The notes under the pieces: model-generated
Database searches by the model: none
The model's input: only the letters and a program-made list of their open reading frames with translations
What the model was told of the DNA's origin: nothing
From: Opitutaceae bacterium
GTDB taxonomy: Bacteria; Verrucomicrobiota; Verrucomicrobiia; Opitutales; Opitutaceae
Length of the DNA stretch: 6,151 nucleotides
Assembly: GCA_009919985.1 (NCBI GenBank)
Contig: RGAX01000169.1
Coordinates: 1-6,151 of the forward strand
Direction: 5' to 3'
Made by a program: the position numbers and the translations under genes
In this document: positions 5,217 to 6,151 of the stretch, one piece after another
Position numbering within the stretch: the stretch's first letter is position 1
Layout of the letters: each line of letters begins with the position of its first letter

Positions 5217-6151
5217 ATGTCTTCGGGAACACCCCGTCGCATCGCAGTAGACGCCATGGGCGGAGATCTCGGCCCTGCCGAGGTTGTCGCCGGAGTCAAA
5301 CTTGCGCAAAAACGCGACCCCCAACTCGACCCGATCACCCTCGTAGGTGATCAGGCCTTGTTGGAACCTCTGATTCAACAGGCCGGCCTGAGTCTCGGAC
5401 CCAAACTCTCCATTTTTCACGCCTCGGAAGTCGTCACCATGGACGACAAACCGCTGATGGCGCTGAAGAAAAAGAAAGATTCCTCGATGGTCCGGGCCAT
5501 CGAGCTAGTCAAAAATGGCGATGCCAGCGTGCTCGTCAGTTGCGGTAACACCGGCGCCTTAATGGCCGGAGGCACTCTGCGCCTGCGCATGATGGAAGGG
5601 GTCAACCGCCCCGCACTCGCCGCCGTAATCCCACGCCAAGGCGGCCACTTCATTCTTATTGACGCCGGTGCCAACCCCGAGGCCAAGCCCGAGCACCTCG
5701 TGCACAACGCCATTCTCGGTTCGCATTATTGTAGTGTCATGCTCGGTGTCGCTGCTCCTCGTGTCGGCCTCATGACCATCGGCACCGAAGACGGCAAAGG
5801 CAACGCCCTGATCACCGAGACCAACGAACAACTCCGCCGCATCGGCAATATCATCAATTACGTCGGTCCTATTGAAGGCTTTCAAGTATTCACCGACCAC
5901 GTCGACGTGGTCGTCTGCGACGGCTTCGTAGGTAACATCATGCTCAAGAGCTGGGAATCACTCGTGAAGTTCTTCTCCGGCATGCTCCGCGAAGAGTTGC
6001 AAGCCAACCCCCTGCGTGCCGCCGGAGCCGTCTTGGCCAAAGGCGCCTTCACCGCACTTAAAGAACGCATCAACCCCGAACGCTACGGCGGTGCGCCGCT
6101 ACTTGGCGTGCGCGGCAACATTTTAAAAGCGCACGGCTCCTCTAACGCCCG
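5217..6151 (+). CDS. plsX: Phosphate acyltransferase PlsX, C-terminus cut off by the window edge
   Basis: PlsX makes acyl-phosphate from acyl-ACP and phosphate. PlsY then uses this to acylate glycerol-3-phosphate in phospholipid synthesis. It is a peripheral membrane enzyme. The 311 complete codons in the window carry the family blocks in order. These are RIAVDAMGGDLGP (8-20), VTMDDKP (73-79), KKKKDSSM (84-91), SCGNTGALMAGG (108-119), DAGAN (149-153), GTEDGKGN (189-196), VGPIEG (216-221), VVVCDGFVGN (231-240) and YGGAPLLGVRG (290-300). The last visible residues, HGSSNA, match the conserved region near the C-terminus, so about 25-40 residues should be missing from a family length of about 330-350. 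Small differences from the common consensus (SCGNTGA for SAGNTGA, DAGAN for DVGAN) are conservative. It is preceded by rpmF, and fabH would be the expected next gene, outside the window. No frameshift is seen. Confidence 0.96.
   Translation, partial: MSSGTPRRIAVDAMGGDLGPAEVVAGVKLAQKRDPQLDPITLVGDQALLEPLIQQAGLSLGPKLSIFHASEVVTMDDKPLMALKKKKDSSMVRAIELVKNGDASVLVSCGNTGALMAGGTLRLRMMEGVNRPALAAVIPRQGGHFILIDAGANPEAKPEHLVHNAILGSHYCSVMLGVAAPRVGLMTIGTEDGKGNALITETNEQLRRIGNIINYVGPIEGFQVFTDHVDVVVCDGFVGNIMLKSWESLVKFFSGMLREELQANPLRAAGAVLAKGAFTALKERINPERYGGAPLLGVRGNILKAHGSSNA

Noticed and set aside
4811..5338. A 175-codon minus-strand frame across the uppP end, rpmF and the plsX start
   Set aside because: It covers two clear plus-strand genes and their control region and resembles no known family, so it is a shadow of GC-rich sequence.
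5465..5478. A-rich run in plsX as a possible programmed frameshift or slippage site
   Set aside because: The run is interrupted by G and encodes the conserved lysine-rich KKDSSM block, with the frame intact on both sides.
1..6151. tRNA, rRNA, CRISPR array, transposase, phage or plasmid features
   Set aside because: No cloverleaf-like sequence, direct-repeat array, transposase-like frame or terminal inverted repeats were seen; nearly all bases belong to housekeeping genes.

Overview
The window is a gene-dense stretch of GC-rich bacterial chromosome holding six protein genes in two divergent groups. It contains no RNA gene, mobile element or CRISPR array that I can see. Gene content, weak Shine-Dalgarno use and protein style (C-minus L32 next to PlsX, and a UppP with an N-terminal extension and a loop insertion) suggest a Verrucomicrobiota member, possibly of the Opitutales. 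That placement is inference from recall of the families and was not tested by search.

Minus-strand group (about 3806 down to 1, leaving the window on the left): trpD (anthranilate phosphoribosyltransferase), then glmM (phosphoglucosamine mutase), then a cytoplasmic-looking TPR protein whose C-terminus lies outside the window. trpD and glmM overlap by four bases (ATGA). glmM and the TPR gene are 45 bases apart. The three look like one transcription unit joining a tryptophan-pathway enzyme to a cell-wall precursor enzyme.

Plus-strand group: uppP (undecaprenyl-diphosphate phosphatase, 3891-4895) is transcribed away from trpD. The short divergent intergenic region contains a perfect GCAAAT-AA-ATTTGC inverted repeat. 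A 101-base gap with a sigma70-like promoter candidate follows, then rpmF (ribosomal protein L32, 4997-5176) and plsX (phosphate acyltransferase, 5217 to beyond the right edge). rpmF-plsX is the classic ribosome/lipid-synthesis pairing, normally continued by fabH.

Functionally, glmM makes glucosamine-1-phosphate for UDP-GlcNAc, uppP regenerates the undecaprenyl phosphate carrier of peptidoglycan, and plsX feeds acyl groups into phospholipid synthesis. The window is therefore mostly envelope housekeeping. I found no convincing undescribed system. The items most worth a second look are the small regulatory structures between the genes, the atypical UppP, and the uncharacterised TPR protein.
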